A stretch of 64,000 bases of DNA from Chamaecrista fasciculata (Eukaryota; Streptophyta; Magnoliopsida; Fabales; Fabaceae). Under the pieces are notes generated by a model. The model made no database searches, had not been told where the DNA came from, and worked only from the letters and a program-made list of their open reading frames with translations. A program made the position numbers and the translations under genes. How positions within the stretch are numbered: position 1 is the first letter of the stretch; the number at the start of each line of letters is the position of its first letter. Below, piece by piece: positions 60,953 to 64,000 of this stretch. Location: positions 1 through 64,000 of the forward strand of contig QANZ01016236.1 in NCBI GenBank assembly GCA_003254925.1. The letters are read 5' to 3'.

Positions 60953-61269
60953 GGATTGCCTCATGTTGTGTTGACGTAATTACAGTCAAATGTATGTCCT
61001 CACTTTTAAGTGTTGTTTATATGATGAATTCTGTGTTAAGCCCTGTTAAAATCATTCCAGATCAGGGATATTGAGGTCGTCTTTTCAGGCTATATTGATC
61101 TGGTATATTGTATTTTATGTTCATAAAGTGAGCTTCATTTTGGAGCCATAATGAATATGTGCATTTTGGCTTGTAAGCACTGTATGTATGCACATTTTGT
61201 ACACATGTTCAACTTCAAACATTTTTATAGCTTTTAAAATTGCCATCGATAAAGAACATAGCTTTAAAC
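60953..61269. other. TIC21 3' region
   Basis: Probable 3' UTR and downstream DNA, T-rich, with no other feature recognised. Confidence 0.5.
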
Positions 61270-61425
61270 CAGTGATGTAAAAACCGGACCGGACCGGCCG
61301 GACCGGGAGCCGGAAGGCAAGGCGGTCTGGTTCAACCATTTGAACCGTTTTGATGTTTGGACCGGATTGGACCGGTCAAGAACCGGAAAAACCGGGTCCA
61401 ACCGTTGGACCGGACCGGCGGTTCC

Positions 61426-61430
<5 letters not shown>
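61270..61430. mobile_element. hAT-like repeat, GGACCGG-rich, left end only
   Basis: Begins CAGTGATGTAAAAACCGG, a typical hAT terminus, then continues in GGACCGG/ACCGGT repeats. The right end is not present before the T-run and ambiguous base, so the element is either truncated or hidden by an assembly fault. Confidence 0.6.
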
Positions 61431-61494
<64 letters not shown>

Positions 61495-61495
61495 N
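61429..61495. repeat. 66-T run ending in an ambiguous base (N at 61495)
   Basis: This is the only N in the window. The run and the N suggest the reads could not be joined with certainty here, so the distance and even the continuity across it are doubtful. Confidence 0.9.
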
Positions 61496-61499
61496 ATCT

Positions 61500-64000
61500 A
61501 GTAAAACCCCATTAACATCATGGAGGATCCCTCCAACACCATTAACATCATAATGGAGGACCCCCATTACTCTTCTTCTTTTCTCGTACACCACACACTC
61601 CTACAAGTAGAAATGGGTTCTATTCGTATGTCTTTATAATTTGCTTGAGCAATTTGAGAGTGGATTTCTCTCTTCCTTTTCTGTGCCATTCATGCAGGGG
61701 CTGGAAGCTTCAGCCAATGCTATTAGAGGCATGGTTTATCCAAATATTAAAAGCTACTGGATTTTGGCAACTGTGTAGTGCACAAAGCCGATAGAATCTG
61801 ACCAAGAAATAGCAGTACAACGGGGAAAAAACCCTGTCATTTGGTTTTTGTTTAGCACATGCTTTAGGATTAAAGGAAGATAAGAATGAAAGAGATTGAA
61901 GGATAGAAGGGAAGAAAAGGGAAGATTAACTTCTTATATATCTGAGATGCTTTAAATTTGTAAAAGAAAGAAGACAATGAATGATGGATTAAAGGTTAAT
62001 CTCATTATATTCCCCTTCTGATTTAAACTTTTCCAAACAAAAGGTTTAGTAATACAATTATCTCTTATCTCTTACATTTGGTTGGCTCTCTTATCTTCAA
62101 TACCCTCAATGACATTTTATTAAATACTGTGTACTCAAATTGAATTGGTGCCGTGGTGTTTTGTTTTGTTTCTTTGGTTTTTCAGTTTTTCTCTTGGTGT
62201 TTTGTTACTCTCTCTCCCCCACCCCCCGAAGGAAAAAAAAGAATAGATTGATTAGTTTAAGTGCGTGTTTTAAGAATGAGCCATTTCAGTTCCAAAGGTA
62301 TATGATTAAACCGACTCGCACATATTATATGTTGTACAAGTTTATAAATTAAATCAATTTGTACACAGATGTGCAATAAAGACATTGTATATGAACTTTG
62401 GTTCTAACGAAAAGGTGTCTATGGAAATACACAACGCAAAAGAGTTACATTACTTTCTCATAATTTTTACAGATCATATTAGATAAAATATTCTCACTAG
62501 TCTTGTAAAATTATCCCAAATCCCTCCAAATGCAGAAAACGAGTTAGTTGAAGTATTCACCAATGAAAAATATATATATATATAAATTCATAAATTACCC
62601 ATCCAAGTCAGAGTCATGTTTGGTAGAAACGTGCACTAAACAAATTCCATGAATCAAGTAATCGAGATATTATATCTTTCCTCAGAACCAAAGTTCTATA
62701 TGGAGCTTCTCCATGTAAACCACCCTTTGTTGTTTTAGTGGCATTGCGTTTGAAGTCAATGATAGAAACTTGAGATTTCAGGCAACGATAAGCATTATTA
62801 GCATACACTTAGAGTCAAGCACATCATAACTCTGAACAATGCTTAAAAGGTGGCCCGAGCTTTATTGACTTTTCCCATTCACCCTGCTTCATTTCTACTA
62901 GGGAGCACAAAACATTAGAGATCATGTGGCAATAAAACATTTGTTGGAATATCAACCAATCAAAACCTTTTCCTGAGCCAAAACCATGGTATGTTGACTG
63001 TTACAAATTTACAATCCAAAAGAAGCAAACATATATGCTTTTTACTGCATGTTCTTTTCTTTCCCTTTCATTTTCCCTTCCCCATCTCTCACAGTCAAGT
63101 GGTAAGTGAAGCATAACAATGGTAAGCCGAGGGATAAAAACTCATTCAAAGCATCTTCCAAGCAACTGGTTAACCTTGGTTCTGAAGAATTACCATACCA
63201 TCAGATCAGAAATGAAAACGGCAACCCAGCAAAAAGATAACTCAAGCACTTCATATGTCAAGCATCAATTACTACATCCCTAAACTGAACTTCACTGGCT
63301 TCATTTGCATCTGCACCATGAATTTCACACAACAGAATAAATCAACCCAGAATCCAATTGACTTAACCGTTGAGCCAGTTCTCAGAATAAAGCAATTGAT
63401 ATCTGTCAGTTTTCTTCTTTTGAAAAAATCACATATATAACATCTGTAGTATTTAGTATCAGCCAAAAAAGCTGAAAGTTGCATAAAAATGAGGATGAAT
63501 AATGTTACATGAGACATTACTTAAAACTATCAGAGAATACTGAATCAGACATTCACAGGCACAAAGATCCATTTTTCTCTCAGTAATACTTGCAGATCCA
63601 TTTTTACACCTTTTATTTGTGTTTGTAGAAGCACATACTATTTAAGTTGATAAAATTTTGACACAGTTGATAGATACAATGTTCACAAGTTTGTCGAAGT
63701 TATCAACAAAAAACAGCACATGTTTCTAGGTAATGTAAAGCGGAGTTTATGAAGGTTTACAAAAAGAGAAATCTGCTTCCATAGTTGATTTTTTTTTTTT
63801 TTTAAAAAAAAGCATGATGCGTAACTAGTACTGAATATGGAACTATAATAAAATTTTATGGATAATGCCACATACTTTCAAGTATAGATACTATATTTGC
63901 TACAAAAAACGAGAAGTAGAGGCCCTATTAATAGATAAATTGCTTGCAACCATAATCACGCACGATTTACTTTCAAGCACTTGACTGTCTGCATCATACA
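61500..64000. other. Gene-free right end of the window
   Basis: No supported gene. A short open stretch after a possible acceptor (cag at about 61695, frame GLEASANAIRGMVYPNIKSY, stop near 61779) could be a last exon of an unseen transcript, but has no partner. The rest is AT-rich. Confidence 0.4.

Noticed and set aside
61350-61594. Poly-Phe and poly-Lys frames
   Set aside because: Translations of the 66-T run and its ambiguous base.
61695-61779. Possible terminal exon (GLEASANAIRGMVYP...)
   Set aside because: Acceptor-like AG and a short frame only; no donor partner or family match, so not listed as a gene.

Overview
This is nuclear DNA from a flowering plant, almost certainly a eudicot. 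It is AT-rich, its genes have many short exons separated by GT-AG introns, and their proteins read like orthologues of known Arabidopsis proteins. The repeats (Copia and TRIM LTR elements, Mutator-like foldbacks, Stowaway, Harbinger and hAT MITEs, a tRNA-derived SINE) are typical of plants. The species cannot be named from the sequence.

Six protein-coding genes can be rebuilt exon by exon: RNA polymerase II subunit RPB3 (minus, 9080-21383, 3 exons); a cyclase / kynurenine-formamidase-like protein (minus, 22484-29629, 6 exons); a plastid NhaD-type Na+/H+ antiporter, NHD1 (plus, 35302-41811, 10 exons); plastid D-3-phosphoglycerate dehydrogenase (minus, 43860-47632, 5 exons); an LRR receptor-like pseudokinase resembling RDK1 (minus, 51941-54765, 2 exons); and the plastid inner-envelope protein TIC21/PIC1 (plus, 58065-60952, 4 exons). 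All six reading frames close across their splice sites without internal stops. Three products (antiporter, PGDH, TIC21) are plastid proteins. From memory, the Arabidopsis counterparts of five of the six lie close together in two paralogous blocks, around At2g15290-15430 and At4g34180-34220, so the window looks like an ancestral block that later split.

Layout: 1-9079 is gene-free and holds a GC-rich tandem array, a Stowaway MITE, a minisatellite, a 75-bp tandem repeat, a large foldback and a Harbinger-like element. RPB3 intron 2 is about 10 kb long and packed with elements: a 625-bp Mutator-like foldback, a Copia gag fragment between inverted repeats, a young Copia element (11404-15406) with a 5-bp target duplication, and a ~3-kb palindrome of LTR-element parts (15.7-18.7 kb). 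Intron 3 of the cyclase gene holds a 2123-bp Pack-MULE (24153-26275) with ~515-bp terminal inverted repeats, a perfect 9-bp target duplication and captured host exon pieces, including half of a KANADI-type GARP domain. The 29.6-35.3 kb interval holds foldbacks and an apparently whole TRIM (31415-32472). The intergenic DNA at 42-43.3 kb has a Helitron-like end and a young SINE. A CACTA-like tandem block and a TIR element fill 49.6-51.7 kb. A second, smaller Pack-MULE-like element lies at 55184-55889. The last 3 kb hold a hAT-like GGACCGG-rich fragment, a 66-T run with one ambiguous base, and no recognisable gene.

The six genes do not form one pathway; they are ordinary housekeeping, plastid and signalling genes. 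The unusual biology is in the mobile DNA: repeated insertion into introns without loss of the host reading frames, gene-fragment capture by Mutator-like elements, and one probable GC-AG splice site at the long RPB3 intron.
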